A DNA stretch of 64,000 bases from Nitrosopumilaceae archaeon (GCA_900620265.3 UYNY03000069.1:1-64000), one strand, 5' to 3'; shown: positions 31,650 to 40,955, counted from the first letter of the stretch. Notes: a model not told the origin generated them from the sequence alone. Program-made: numbers and translations.

Positions 31650-33863
31650 ATGGAGGATCCGGGGACGCTCGCGTACAGGGCGGGGGAGCTGCACAGGAGG
31701 GGCAGGCGCAAGGAGGCCCTTGCCCTCTACGACCGCGTCCTTGCCATAAAGCCGGACCACCTTGACGCGCTGGCCAGCAAGGCCGACGCCCTCTTTGAGA
31801 TGGACCGCCACAGGGAGGCGCTCGCCTGCTGCGCCCGGGCCCTCGAGATAGACCCCAACGACCTGCGCGTGCTTGCCAACAAGGGGCGCACGCTGAACAA
31901 GCTGGACCGCCACGACGAGGCGCTCGCCTGCTGCGACCGCGTCCTCGGGTGGGAGCCGGGCAACCCCGTCGCGCTCAACAACAAGGCGATCGCCCTCTAC
32001 GTGATGGGCCGCCACAGGGAGGCCCTAAAGTACTATGACCTTGCCCTCGAGGCCGACCCCACCTACATAAACGCCCTTGCCAACAAGGCGTCCGTCCTCT
32101 CCGAGATGGGCCGCCACGGCGAGGCCCTCGAGTACTGCGAGGAGGCGCTCGCCGGCGACCCCGGCAACGTCTACGCCCTTGCCAACAAGGCGTACGTCCT
32201 CTCAAAGCTGGGGCGCAACTCCGAGGCGGCGCCCGTCTTCGAGAGGGAGATGGCCTGCTGGGACCGCGCCCTCGAGGCGGACCCGAGGAACGTCTACGCG
32301 CTGGTCGGCAAGGCCCGATCGCTTGCCGTCACCGGGCGCCACGAGGACGCGCTCGACTGCTGCGACATGGCGCTCGACGCGGACCCCGAGTACGAGCCGG
32401 CCATCTACCACAAGGCGCGGATTCTCTCGGGGCTCGGGCGCCACGAGGAGGTCCTCGACTGCTGCGACGCGGCGCTCTCCATCGACCCGTCCAACCTGGC
32501 GGTGCTCGGCAGGAAGGCCGCGACCCTTGACAGGCTGCACAGGCACGCCGAGGCGCTCGACTGCCTCGAGAGGCACCTTGCGGCCGATCCCGAGGACCCC
32601 GTCGTGATGGACGACAAGGCGTCCGTGCTGATAAAGATGTCAAGGTATGCCGAGGCGCTAGAGTGCTCCGACGCGGCGCTCGAGCTTGACCGCGACCCGG
32701 CGCTCCTGTGCACCAGGTCGGCCGCGCTGACGGGGCTGCGCAGGCACGACGAGGCGCTAAAGTGCTGCAACGAGGCCATCGAGTACGACCCCGGGTACAT
32801 GTTCGCGTACGTAAAGGCCTCGTCGGTGCTCAACGAGATGCACAGGTACGCGGACGCGCTCGCCGTATGCGACCGGGCGCTGGCCCGCGACCCCTCGTAC
32901 GTGCCGGCGCTCGACGAAAAGGCGACAGTGCTTGCCAACATGGACAAGCACAGGGAGGCGCTAGCAGTCTGCGACCGGGCGCTGGGGCTCGAGCCGGGCA
33001 ACGCCTCGATACTTGACACGAGGGCCGCCTCGCTGAGGATGCTGCACAGGCACGACGAGGCGCTAGAGTGCTATGACCGGATCCTGGGGTCCGGATCGGG
33101 CGACATGTACGAGCTGCGCACGAGGGCGTCGGCGCTCTCGGAGCTCGGGCGCCACGCCGAGGCGCTCGCCTGCCTTGACCGCTTCCTTGCGGCGGACCCG
33201 AGGGACACGCTGGCACTCTGCTACAGGGCGTCGTCCCTCTTTGATCTCGGGCGCCACTCAGAGGCCCTCGCGTCGCTGGACAGGGCCCTCGTGGTCTGCC
33301 CGTCTGACACGTACACGCTCAACGAAAAGGCGCGCATGCTCAACGGGATGTGCCGCCACGCCGACGCGCTAGAGTGCTGCGACCGCGCGCTCGGCATAGA
33401 CCCCGGGTCGGTGCACGCCATGTACTACAAGGCGTTCGCGCTAGAGTCGCTCGGGAGGCACGCCGGGGCGCTTGCGTGCCTCGACGAGTCGCTAAAGCTG
33501 TCCCCCCGGGACACGTCGGCGCTCGGGGTAAAGGCGCACATACTGTCCGGGCTCGGCAGGCACGCCGAGGCGCTCGCCTGCATCGAGCGGGCGCTCGAGA
33601 TAGACCCGTCGCACGTGCAGCTGCTCGACGAGAGGGCCTCGGCGCTCTCGCACCTTGGCAGGCACGGCGAGGCGCTCGCGTGCTGCCAGGTGGCGCTCGA
33701 GATGGAGCCGGGCAACCCCGAGCTGCTCGTGCGGCAGGCCCTTGCGCTGTCGGAGCTTGACCGGCAGGACGAGGCGCTCGGATCCCTCGAGGAGGCGCTG
33801 CGCGTGGACCCCGGCAACGCCGAGGCGCTGCGCATGCGGGATGACATCAGGAACAGGCGCTGA
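31650..33863 (+). CDS. Protein made almost wholly of tetratricopeptide repeats
   Basis: 737 aa; ATG about 25 nt after ttcaataact. About 21 consecutive 34-residue TPR units run from end to end, each of the form GRHxEALACxDRALxIDPxxxxALxxKAxxLxxL. No signal peptide, catalytic domain or membrane segment. TPR superhelices bind peptides. The DNA reads as a tandem array at codon level, with units diverged enough that slippage is not recent. The shorter TPR proteins at 33944 and 36186 follow, and another at 53926 shares the unit style. Confidence 0.88.
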   Translation: MEDPGTLAYRAGELHRRGRRKEALALYDRVLAIKPDHLDALASKADALFEMDRHREALACCARALEIDPNDLRVLANKGRTLNKLDRHDEALACCDRVLGWEPGNPVALNNKAIALYVMGRHREALKYYDLALEADPTYINALANKASVLSEMGRHGEALEYCEEALAGDPGNVYALANKAYVLSKLGRNSEAAPVFEREMACWDRALEADPRNVYALVGKARSLAVTGRHEDALDCCDMALDADPEYEPAIYHKARILSGLGRHEEVLDCCDAALSIDPSNLAVLGRKAATLDRLHRHAEALDCLERHLAADPEDPVVMDDKASVLIKMSRYAEALECSDAALELDRDPALLCTRSAALTGLRRHDEALKCCNEAIEYDPGYMFAYVKASSVLNEMHRYADALAVCDRALARDPSYVPALDEKATVLANMDKHREALAVCDRALGLEPGNASILDTRAASLRMLHRHDEALECYDRILGSGSGDMYELRTRASALSELGRHAEALACLDRFLAADPRDTLALCYRASSLFDLGRHSEALASLDRALVVCPSDTYTLNEKARMLNGMCRHADALECCDRALGIDPGSVHAMYYKAFALESLGRHAGALACLDESLKLSPRDTSALGVKAHILSGLGRHAEALACIERALEIDPSHVQLLDERASALSHLGRHGEALACCQVALEMEPGNPELLVRQALALSELDRQDEALGSLEEALRVDPGNAEALRMRDDIRNRR

Positions 33864-33943
33864 TCCCGGCTCTGCCGGCCCGTGCGTGGCCGCGTGATCC
33901 GGCTCCCGGCAAGCATTATAACCCCGTGCCCCCGCGGGCGTGC

Positions 33944-35212
33944 ATGGCCCTGGATCTGGATGACGGGAGGGACGGCCCGGGGCACCGCAAGCTCCAAGAG
34001 GCGGACGTGTACAACGAGGAGGCCGAGCGCCTCATCCGGGGCGGCGAGTACGTGGCCGCAAGGCGGCGCCTCGAGCTCGCGTCCGGGACTGCGCCGGGCG
34101 ATGTCCGGACCGTGTACAACATGGCCGTGCTTGACGACGCGACCGGTAGATATTATGAGGCGGCTGACCATCTGGACTGGCTTTTGGAGGCGAGGCGCAG
34201 CTCAGGTGATGCTCACGGCGCGCCCAGTCTCGATGGCATACTCGTCCTCCGAGGCCTCGTCCACGCGCACGAGGGAGACCACGAGGCCGCCATAGAATGC
34301 TATGACAAGTTGTCCTGTGCGGGGGTTCGTACAGACGCGGCATATTACAGGGCCGACTCGCTGTACCGTCTGGGAAGGTACGACGAGGCGGCTGCCTGGT
34401 ACGAAAAGGCCGGTAGATTCAGGGACGCGGCAAAGAGGCAGGGCGAGATACATGGCATGCGTAAGGACATGCATGACAGGGTGTGGATTCCACTGATTGC
34501 GGCTGACACACCTGTCGGGATCCCAAGCATGCCGCACATTCAATATGTCGTATATCTTGCCCAGACTGAAAAAACCCGGAAATACCGCTTTGATTCATCC
34601 GCGCCCGGTCCGTATTCCGAGGATCTGGCACTGGACATTGCACGCAACACGGAGCTCTTCAAGGTGGATCGCGGGGACAGGTACAGCTTTTCACAGCGCC
34701 GTACATATACGCTTACGTCAAAAGGCAGGGATGTGCTAGGACATGCAAAGCTAGACGGTGATATCATAGCCGGTATCAAAAAGTACCGGGATATGGATGT
34801 GGTGGATCTTGCTAGGATGGCCCACGCTAGATTTTCTGAACATTTTGACGCCGTATACCTTGGGCAGATGATCCGAAAGATCATCGAAGACGCGGACGGC
34901 GATGACAAAATATCTGGATACCAACACGGCTCTGTCGGGATGGAGGCGCATCATGCCAAGCACGTATTGTCTGAAATTGCCGGAAATACAGGATCCGTGG
35001 ACAAAAAGGCCATTTATGGCATGGTGGGCATCATCGTGAACCGGTGTGAAAGAATCCGCCTGCTATCTGGCTCCCCGGTGGATCACTACGAGATACAGCG
35101 CATAATTGAGGATCTGGACGAATACGGCGGCCTTCTTCTCAAATACGCCAAGACGAACAAAATCGTTACATATCCTGCCATATTGAATCCTGTAAAAAAA
35201 ACAGCGGGTTAG
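33944..35212 (+). CDS. TPR plus Panacea-like winged-helix protein, partner of PIN gene (copy 1)
   Basis: 422 aa. ATG chosen 25 nt after cattataacc (33912-33921). Residues ~10-190 are TPR-like helical pairs (YNEEAERLIRGGEYVAARRR, ADSLYRLGRYDEAAAWYEKA). From ~205, IQYVVYLAQ, then PGPYSEDLALDIAR (Gly-Pro-Tyr-Ser near residue 222) and YTLTSKGRDVL give a Panacea/DUF4065-like winged helix, a domain known as an antitoxin module. A helical C-terminus ends AKTNKIVTYPAI. From about 34450 on the DNA is plainly AT-richer than the host. The PIN gene starts 6 nt after its stop. A neutralising role is inferred. Near-identical copy at 36186. Confidence 0.7.
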   Translation: MALDLDDGRDGPGHRKLQEADVYNEEAERLIRGGEYVAARRRLELASGTAPGDVRTVYNMAVLDDATGRYYEAADHLDWLLEARRSSGDAHGAPSLDGILVLRGLVHAHEGDHEAAIECYDKLSCAGVRTDAAYYRADSLYRLGRYDEAAAWYEKAGRFRDAAKRQGEIHGMRKDMHDRVWIPLIAADTPVGIPSMPHIQYVVYLAQTEKTRKYRFDSSAPGPYSEDLALDIARNTELFKVDRGDRYSFSQRRTYTLTSKGRDVLGHAKLDGDIIAGIKKYRDMDVVDLARMAHARFSEHFDAVYLGQMIRKIIEDADGDDKISGYQHGSVGMEAHHAKHVLSEIAGNTGSVDKKAIYGMVGIIVNRCERIRLLSGSPVDHYEIQRIIEDLDEYGGLLLKYAKTNKIVTYPAILNPVKKTAG

Positions 35213-35218
35213 ATTGGC

Positions 35219-35989
35219 ATGTATGATCTCCCTGAAATAATTGGTGCAGATACAAACGCTTGTTGCCATGCCATGATATGCTTTGAACTGCCTGACGGCA
35301 CTAGCGTGCATAATGACGTCCATTCATTTTCAGCAAGGGAATTTATCATGGGAAATGTGGAAATAATAAGAGTCACGGAAATAGTAGCAAAGGAGTTTAA
35401 GGGACTTGTCGCCAAACGTAACAAAAGCAATCTGTTAAAGCAGGCATGCAAAAAAATCGGGATGCCAGAACTCGAGAGGCCCCTGCGTGATGATAATCAG
35501 GCTAGATGGGACAGTCTAACTGATAAATCAAATTGGCTGGAATTTGACGAGTGTATGGGATGTCTGGCCGATCCAAAAAAATATATTTTAAACGATGAAT
35601 ATAAAGCCGAACTAAAGCACGTTCGAGACTGCTTCTGGATTATGTATCGTGAAGTATTTTATTCCGACAAGAAGTTATATCACTGGTGGAGTGGCGGCAA
35701 ATTGCTCAAGCCTGGAAGAAAACCGCCGGATACCCCGGACGGTTATGCCCGTGATCCTGAATGGCCCCCGGAATACCCGCCAAGCAACAACGACCTTAAC
35801 ATACTTGCCACCGTGGCGATCTTTGCCAGACGGTGCAATCTCCGAGTAGGATTTTTCACATTCGACAAAGATGCCAAGCTCATATTTGACGCAGTCCGCA
35901 AGGGGCTGTTTGATAACCACGAGGGAGGGGATCTGATCCGCAACATCGACCTCATCTGGGGGGAGGATCTGTCCCGCTGGCTCCCGTGA
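35219..35989 (+). CDS. PIN-domain protein, putative toxin of the TPR/winged-helix module
   Basis: 256 aa, longer than a typical VapC. The N-terminus LPEIIGADTNACC carries the first catalytic Asp (D11) with the DTN signature; a second acid is likely E59 in VAKEF; the C-terminal NNDLNILATVAIFARR (D192) and VGFFTFDKDAK (D216) complete the four-acid PIN site. A ~110-residue insertion (Trp-rich, with CMGC) sits between the second and third acids. AT-rich composition contrasts with the flanks. The intact partner gene precedes it. RNA cleavage is inferred from the fold. Confidence 0.72.
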   Translation: MYDLPEIIGADTNACCHAMICFELPDGTSVHNDVHSFSAREFIMGNVEIIRVTEIVAKEFKGLVAKRNKSNLLKQACKKIGMPELERPLRDDNQARWDSLTDKSNWLEFDECMGCLADPKKYILNDEYKAELKHVRDCFWIMYREVFYSDKKLYHWWSGGKLLKPGRKPPDTPDGYARDPEWPPEYPPSNNDLNILATVAIFARRCNLRVGFFTFDKDAKLIFDAVRKGLFDNHEGGDLIRNIDLIWGEDLSRWLP

Positions 35990-36141
35990 ATGATCGTCCC
36001 GCGCCGTCCGGATCGCTCCCTCATACCGCGCCCGCATGGCGCCTGGCCGTGTCTTGGCACTCGGGAACCTGATGGGATCACGCGCATTCCACGAGGGGCG
36101 GTCCTGCAGCCGCTCCGGCCGCCCCCGCGGCCCCGTCTGGC
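35989..36141. repeat. Direct repeat following PIN, copy 1 of tandem duplication
   Basis: Begins aatgatcgtcccgcgccgtc and matches 37574-37711 over roughly 140 bp with scattered changes, marking the right end of each duplicated unit. It holds no convincing gene; the next unit's promoter (gcgttataatc near 36154) follows. Confidence 0.8.
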
Positions 36142-36185
36142 TCTCCCGGGCAAGCGTTATAATCCCGTGCCCCCCGCGGGCGTGC

Positions 36186-37451
36186 ATGGCCCTGGATCCG
36201 GACGAGCGGGGGGCGGCGCCCGGACATGGCAAGCTCCGCGAGGTAGAAATCCACAACGAGGAGGCCGAGCGTCTCATCCGGGGCGGCGAGTACGAGGCCG
36301 CAAGGCGGCTCCTCGAGCCCGCGTCCGGGACTGCGCCGGGCGGTGCCAGGACCGTGTACAACATGGCCGTGCTTGACGACGGGGCCGGGATGTATTACGA
36401 GGCGGCCGACCGGCTGGACCGGCTTTTGGAGTCGGGTAGGAACGCGGGGGACGCGCCGGGTGCTCCCGGCCTGGACGACATACTGGTGCTAAGGGGCCTC
36501 GTCCACGCGCACGAGGGCAACCACGAAAGTGCCATAGAGTGTTATGACAGGACAACCCGGGTGGGAAACCGTCCGGACGCCGCATATTACATGGCCGACT
36601 CGCTGTACCGTTTGGGAAGATACGAAGAGGCGGCGACCTGGTACGGGCGGGCCGGGGGCTTCAGGGACGCGGCAAAGAGGCGGGATGATATGAGCGGCAT
36701 GCGCACGGACGTGCCAGACCGGCTGTGGATTCCCCTTCTTGCGGCCGACGCGCCCGGCGGGATATCCAGCATGCCACGCATCCAATACATCACATATCTG
36801 TCCCAGGCAAAAAAAGCCTCGTATGACTTTGGAACCGCCACGCCCGGCCCGTACTCTGAGGATCTTGCCCTGGATATCGCGCGCAACACTGATCTCTTCA
36901 AGGTGGATAATGAAGACGGCGACGCCTCCTCGCCCCGACGCACGTATTCACTCACGTCCAGGGGCAGGGAGCTGCTAGGGATCTTGAGGCTTGACGCGGA
37001 TACCGCGGCCCGCGTCAGGAGATGCCGGGACATGGACGTGCTGGACCTTGCAAGGACGGCACACGCCATGTCCGACGAGCACCCGAACCCGGGCTCTCTT
37101 ACGAGGGAGATCAGGGAGATCATCGCATCCGCGGGCGACGAGGACGCATATCCCGGATACGGATACGGACTGGTGTTGATGGGTGCGCGACATGCAAGGC
37201 GCGTATTGTCCGAAATGCCCGAAGACTCAATGGATGCAGACAAAAGCGCGGTTCTTGGAATTTCCGGTATTATCACATACAAGTGCCTGGAGATCATCAG
37301 GCATCCGTGCTGCCCGATCGACCACTATGAGGCCCAGCGGATTATCGGCGATCTGGCAGAGTACGGCAGCCTTCTTCTCAAATACGCCAAGACGAACAAA
37401 ATCGTCACATATCCTGCCATATTGAATGCCGTAAAAAGAACACCGAGTTAG
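36186..37451 (+). CDS. TPR plus Panacea-like winged-helix protein (copy 2)
   Basis: 421 aa, paralogue of 33944 along its whole length, including the promoter (gcgttataatc) and start context gcgtgcatggccctgga. TPR part, then IQYITYLSQ, TPGPYSEDLALDIARN, YSLTSRGRELL and the same end AKTNKIVTYPAI. It is somewhat more GC-rich than copy 1, as if longer resident, and remains open. Its PIN partner is reduced to about 25 codons, so if copy 1 is an antitoxin this one could be an orphan that still protects. Confidence 0.7.
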   Translation: MALDPDERGAAPGHGKLREVEIHNEEAERLIRGGEYEAARRLLEPASGTAPGGARTVYNMAVLDDGAGMYYEAADRLDRLLESGRNAGDAPGAPGLDDILVLRGLVHAHEGNHESAIECYDRTTRVGNRPDAAYYMADSLYRLGRYEEAATWYGRAGGFRDAAKRRDDMSGMRTDVPDRLWIPLLAADAPGGISSMPRIQYITYLSQAKKASYDFGTATPGPYSEDLALDIARNTDLFKVDNEDGDASSPRRTYSLTSRGRELLGILRLDADTAARVRRCRDMDVLDLARTAHAMSDEHPNPGSLTREIREIIASAGDEDAYPGYGYGLVLMGARHARRVLSEMPEDSMDADKSAVLGISGIITYKCLEIIRHPCCPIDHYEAQRIIGDLAEYGSLLLKYAKTNKIVTYPAILNAVKRTPS

Positions 37452-37529
37452 ATGCGCATATATCACCTCCCTGAAATAATCGGTGCGGATGCAAACGCCT
37501 GCCGCCATGCCATGATGTGCTTTCAGCCG
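37452..37529 (+). pseudogene. Truncated PIN gene of module copy 2
   Basis: The start of the PIN gene is recognisable: LPEIIGADANACRHAMMCF aligns to LPEIIGADTNACCHAMICF in the intact copy, with the Thr of DTN changed to Ala. After about 75 bp the similarity ends at GC-rich sequence and the post-PIN repeat begins at 37574, so roughly 690 bp of the gene has been lost. Confidence 0.8.
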
Positions 37530-37573
37530 CCCGCCGGCCCCATCCGGGGGGATCCGGCCCGCCGGCCCCCGTC

Positions 37574-37711
37574 AATGATCGTCCCGCGCCGTCCGGATCG
37601 CCCCCCCGTGCCGCGCCCGCACGGCGCCCGGCCGTGTCACGACGCTGCAACCTTGTGGGATCACGTCCATTCGACGGGGGGCGGTCCCGCAGCCGCGGCC
37701 CCGCCTGTAAG
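37574..37711. repeat. Direct repeat, copy 2 of tandem duplication
   Basis: Matches 35989-36141 (starts aatgatcgtcccgcgccgtc, ends near cgcagccgcggccccg). With the promoter and gene matches this defines two tandem units of about 2.1 kb and 1.5 kb, the second shortened by the PIN deletion. Confidence 0.8.
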
Positions 37712-37743
37712 AGATAAAAGGGCCCTCCCCGCCGCCCCCGCGC

Positions 37744-38016
37744 ATGGCAAAGTGCACAAAGTGCGGCGAGGAGGTTCCGGCCGGAGCCGACCTGCCGCCC
37801 CAGGCCGCCTCGTACCCGGCGTGCCCAAAGTGCTGGGCCGGGTGGAAGGAGTACCAGGTGATCGTGATGAACGAGATGCGCCTTGACATGTCGATGCCGG
37901 AGCACCGCAAGCTGCTCAAAAAGCACGAAAAGGTCTTCCTCGGCGTCCTAAAGCCCGACGGCGGCGTCTCTGACTATACGGACGAGGACAACCGCAAGCC
38001 CGACGAGCAGGCCTAG
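37744..38016 (+). CDS. YggX-like (Fe(2+)-trafficking) protein with N-terminal zinc knuckle
   Basis: 90 aa; ATG about 27 nt after agataaaagg. N-terminal CTKCGEEV with a second pair CPKC makes a zinc knuckle. The rest, WAGWKEYQVIVMNEMRLDMS and PEHRKLLKKHEKVFLG, follows the YggX pattern (W-x-E-W, Q-x-x-x-INE-x-RL, R-x-x-L-x-x-x-x-x-x-F). Bacterial YggX protects iron-sulfur proteins from oxidative damage; the same role here is inferred. Last 4 nt overlap the convergent gene. Confidence 0.7.
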   Translation: MAKCTKCGEEVPAGADLPPQAASYPACPKCWAGWKEYQVIVMNEMRLDMSMPEHRKLLKKHEKVFLGVLKPDGGVSDYTDEDNRKPDEQA

Positions 38017-38468
38017 ATGCCGAGCGCCTCGGACGCGGCATCCGGCACGACCAGGCGCAGCACCCTCCTCTGCTCGGGGTCCAGCCGGGCCGCGACCGCC
38101 GCGACCGTTCCGGCCAGCGCCTCCCTGTGCTCCTCCCCGATCCCCGCAAAGACCCCCATCATCCCGTCCATGTTGTAGGGGGCCAGCAGCCCGGGGCGCG
38201 CGGCGGCCTGCCTGACGTACTCTGCAAAGAGCTCCTCCCTCCGGGCCGGCGGCATGGCGGCCATCGCCTCAAGCCACGTCCCAAGCAGCCTCGCAAAGTC
38301 CGGAAACGGCACCCTGTGGCCCGCCTCGAGGGCGTCAGATACCACTTGGGACCTCTCCTCGGGCCCCATCTCGAAGAACTCGGCCAGGCGCCTTGAGAGC
38401 GCCGGCCTCCTGAGGAAGTCGGGCATCCCGGCCAGGCTCGATATTATCTCGGCCGCAAAGTTCTGCAC
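38013..38468 (-). CDS. Helical protein of unknown function
   Basis: 151 aa from a GTG about 28 nt after tttttatccg. All-alpha, rich in Ala, Glu and Arg: FAAEIISSLAGMPDFLRRPA, RRLAEFFEMGPEERSQVV, LLGTWLEAMAAMPPARREEL. One YNMDGMMGVFAGIGEEHREA segment is Met-rich. No motif recognised; looks like a conserved cytosolic protein with its own promoter, divergent from purA. Confidence 0.55.
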   Translation of the reverse strand: MQNFAAEIISSLAGMPDFLRRPALSRRLAEFFEMGPEERSQVVSDALEAGHRVPFPDFARLLGTWLEAMAAMPPARREELFAEYVRQAAARPGLLAPYNMDGMMGVFAGIGEEHREALAGTVAAVAARLDPEQRRVLRLVVPDAASEALGI

Positions 38469-38540
38469 GATCCCCCCCGGCGCGCCGTCCGGATAAAAAC
38501 CGTGCAGGGCTTTAAATAAACGCGCGGGGGCGGGCCCGGC

Positions 38541-39536
38541 ATGTCGGTGACCGTGGTGGTGGGCGGCTTTTACGGGGACGAGGGCAAGGGGAAGATAATC
38601 TCCTACATGGCCCGGAGGGACTCTCCGGAGATCGCCGTGCGCGGGGGCGCGGGGCCCAACGCGGGCCACACGATCCGGGACGCGGGGCGGACGTACAAGG
38701 TGCGGATGCTCCCGTGCGGCTTTCTGAACCCCGGTTGCCGCGTGATGGTCGGCCCCGGCGTGCAGGTGGATCCCGGCGTGCTGCTCTCCGAGGTGGACGA
38801 GTTCGGGGCGCGCGGGCGCGCCTTTGTGGACCGGATGTGCGGGATAATCACGCCGGATCACAGGTCGCGCGACTCTGGGCTCGTCTCGCGCATCGGCAGC
38901 ACCGGCTCCGGCACGGGCCCTGCCAACGCGGACCGCGCCATGCGCGTGCAGGGGCTGGCGCGCGACTGCGCCCCGCTCGACGGGATGGCGCTCGACGTGC
39001 CGGCGGAGATATCGTCGGCGATGCGGTCAGGCGGCGGCGTCCTCGTCGAGGGGACGCAGGGCACGTTCCTCTCGCTGTGGCACGGGACGTACCCGCACTG
39101 CACGTCAAAGGACGTGACGGCCTCCGCGATATGCGCCGACGTCGGCATCGGGCCGACTGCGGTCGACGACGTGCTGGTCGTCTTCAAGTCGTATGTCACG
39201 CGCGTCGGCGACGGGGACCTCGAGGGCGAGCTTGACGGCGCAGAGTCCGAGAGGCGCGGCTGGTCGGAGAGGGGGACCGTCACGGGCAGGCAGAGGCGCG
39301 CCGCCCCGTTCGACTATGCGCTGGCCAGGCGCGCCGTCATGCTCAACGGCGCCACGCAGGCGTCCCTGACAAAGATGGACGTGCTGTACCCGGCGTGCGC
39401 CGGCGCCACCAGCTATGCGGACCTGCCCGGCGAGGCCCGCGCCTTTGTGGAGAGGACGGAGTCGGAGCTGGGCGTGCCCGTCACGCTCATAGGCACGGGG
39501 CCGTGCGTGGACGACGTGGTGGACAGGCGCGGATAG
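38541..39536 (+). CDS. purA: Adenylosuccinate synthetase, short archaeal form
   Basis: 331 aa, about 100 residues shorter than bacterial PurA, as in other archaea. Links IMP and aspartate using GTP, the first committed step to AMP. GTP loop GGFYGDEGKGK and its catalytic Asp, the IMP loop GGAGPNAGHT, STGSGTGPA, VEGTQGTFLS, and the base-binding TKMDVLYPA are clear. ATG 25 nt after tttaaataaac. purB is at 13263. Confidence 0.93.
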   Translation: MSVTVVVGGFYGDEGKGKIISYMARRDSPEIAVRGGAGPNAGHTIRDAGRTYKVRMLPCGFLNPGCRVMVGPGVQVDPGVLLSEVDEFGARGRAFVDRMCGIITPDHRSRDSGLVSRIGSTGSGTGPANADRAMRVQGLARDCAPLDGMALDVPAEISSAMRSGGGVLVEGTQGTFLSLWHGTYPHCTSKDVTASAICADVGIGPTAVDDVLVVFKSYVTRVGDGDLEGELDGAESERRGWSERGTVTGRQRRAAPFDYALARRAVMLNGATQASLTKMDVLYPACAGATSYADLPGEARAFVERTESELGVPVTLIGTGPCVDDVVDRRG

Positions 39537-39568
39537 GTTTAATTTCCCGGGATATTTGGGGCGCGCGC

Positions 39569-40243
39569 ATGCCTGATGCAAAGGACACCCTCCCGCGGTA
39601 CGTGCAGCTGGGCTCGCCGCTCGAGTTCTCGCGGCTGGTATGCGCCCTCGAGCACCCCCCGCGCGTCTCGTTCATGCACGAGCACGAGGGGCGCAAGGTG
39701 CTCTCGGTCCAGATGGACGTCCTGAGCAAAAAGCCCATCGTGTATTATGTCCCGCACGACGACGGCGGGGACTATATCTGCTACGGGATGCGCTCGGGGC
39801 GCGAGGAGTCGCAGGTCGTGCGCTCGGCCACCGATCCGAGCATGCTGTACTCGCCGATAATCCGGATAAAGTCGCTGCCAAGCGGCCTGCGCCCGGGCAA
39901 CGGCACCGCCGACAGGTACCAGCCCATCGAGCTCGAGGACGTCTCGAGCCTCGCAAAGCTGTCGTGGGGGATGGAGGAGACGGCGTTCCCGCTGTTCCTG
40001 TTCCCGCGCGGCGGCTCGTGGCTGCTCGGCGCGTTCCTCAACTTTGCCGAGGACGGCCCGTCATACTTTTGCCACGTCTCGCTCGGCGAGGACCCCGGCA
40101 GGCCGTTCGTGCGCTTTTCGCCGGCGGAGGGCTCGGAGCCGGAGTTCGTCGACGGCCCGTCCGGCCACGGCTATACCTACCTCAAGATAATACGGATAAT
40201 GGGGACCCACCCGCTGGTCGGGGATGGCGGGGTTCCGGTCTAG
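39569..40243 (+). CDS. Protein of unknown function upstream of pyrF
   Basis: 224 aa; ATG 25-28 nt after ggtttaattt. A beta-rich soluble protein: SVQMDVLSKKPIVYYVPHDD, YSPIIRIKSLPSGLRPGN, FPLFLFPRGGSWLLGAFLNF. No signal peptide or catalytic pattern. It overlaps the start of pyrF by 20 nt, so they share an mRNA. Probably a Thaumarchaeota-specific protein. Confidence 0.6.
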   Translation: MPDAKDTLPRYVQLGSPLEFSRLVCALEHPPRVSFMHEHEGRKVLSVQMDVLSKKPIVYYVPHDDGGDYICYGMRSGREESQVVRSATDPSMLYSPIIRIKSLPSGLRPGNGTADRYQPIELEDVSSLAKLSWGMEETAFPLFLFPRGGSWLLGAFLNFAEDGPSYFCHVSLGEDPGRPFVRFSPAEGSEPEFVDGPSGHGYTYLKIIRIMGTHPLVGDGGVPV

Positions 40244-40955
40244 GATCGCCGCGTCGGCGCGGCGCCGCGGCAGCCTGGTGCTCGCGCTCGACCTGCCGCC
40301 CGCCGCGCCCGCGTCCCTGGCAAGGGGCGCGATATCGCACGTGCGCCGGCTCTCGCCGCGGATATGCGCCATAAAGCTGAACATGCACCTGCTGCTCCCG
40401 CTCGGCGCCGCGCAGGTCGCCCGTATAACGGCGGCGGCCCACGACGAGGGGCTCGAGGCGATAGCGGACATCAAGCTCAACGACATACCGTCCACCAACG
40501 CGGCGGCAGCCGCGGCCCTCTGGGACGCGGGGTTTGACGCCGTGATTGCAAACCCCGTGATGGGGCCGGCCGCCCTCGAGGCGCTCGCCGCGTCGGCGCA
40601 CTCCGCGGGGAGGGGCCTCATCGCGCTCTGCCACATGAGCTCGCCCGAGGCCGCCGTATCATACGAGCTCCGGGCGGGCCGCTCCGCCCTGTACTCGCGG
40701 TTCCTGGGGTGGGCCCTGCGGGCAGGGGCCGACGGGGTGGTGGCCGGCGCCACGTATCCTGAGATGGTGAGGTACTGCGCCCGCCGTGCCCGCGGGCGCC
40801 TTGACATCTACTCGCCGGGCGTGGGCGCCCAGGGCGGGGATCCGGCGGAGGCGTACTCTGCGGGCACCACGTACGTCATCGCCGGGAGGAGCGTGCTCTC
40901 CGCCCGGGATCCGGCCGCTGCCGCGGCCGCGCTCTCCCGGCCGGCTCGCGCCTGA
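40224..40955 (+). CDS. pyrF: Orotidine 5'-phosphate decarboxylase
   Basis: 243 aa. Converts OMP to UMP. The catalytic Lys-Asp array is in ADIKLNDIPSTN; the substrate Asp in LVLALDLPP; the phosphate end is YSPGVGAQGGDP with VIAGRSVLS. This belongs to the longer OMPDC type with IKLNMHLLLPLG. Its 3' end overlaps the repetitive tail of the convergent Nudix gene by 80 nt. Confidence 0.9.
   Translation: MAGFRSRIAASARRRGSLVLALDLPPAAPASLARGAISHVRRLSPRICAIKLNMHLLLPLGAAQVARITAAAHDEGLEAIADIKLNDIPSTNAAAAAALWDAGFDAVIANPVMGPAALEALAASAHSAGRGLIALCHMSSPEAAVSYELRAGRSALYSRFLGWALRAGADGVVAGATYPEMVRYCARRARGRLDIYSPGVGAQGGDPAEAYSAGTTYVIAGRSVLSARDPAAAAAALSRPARA

Noticed and set aside
31650-33863. Multiple tandem pseudogenes or recent repeat expansion
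   Set aside because: The single frame is open over 2.2 kb and units are diverged in synonymous and non-synonymous positions; this is an ordinary TPR array.
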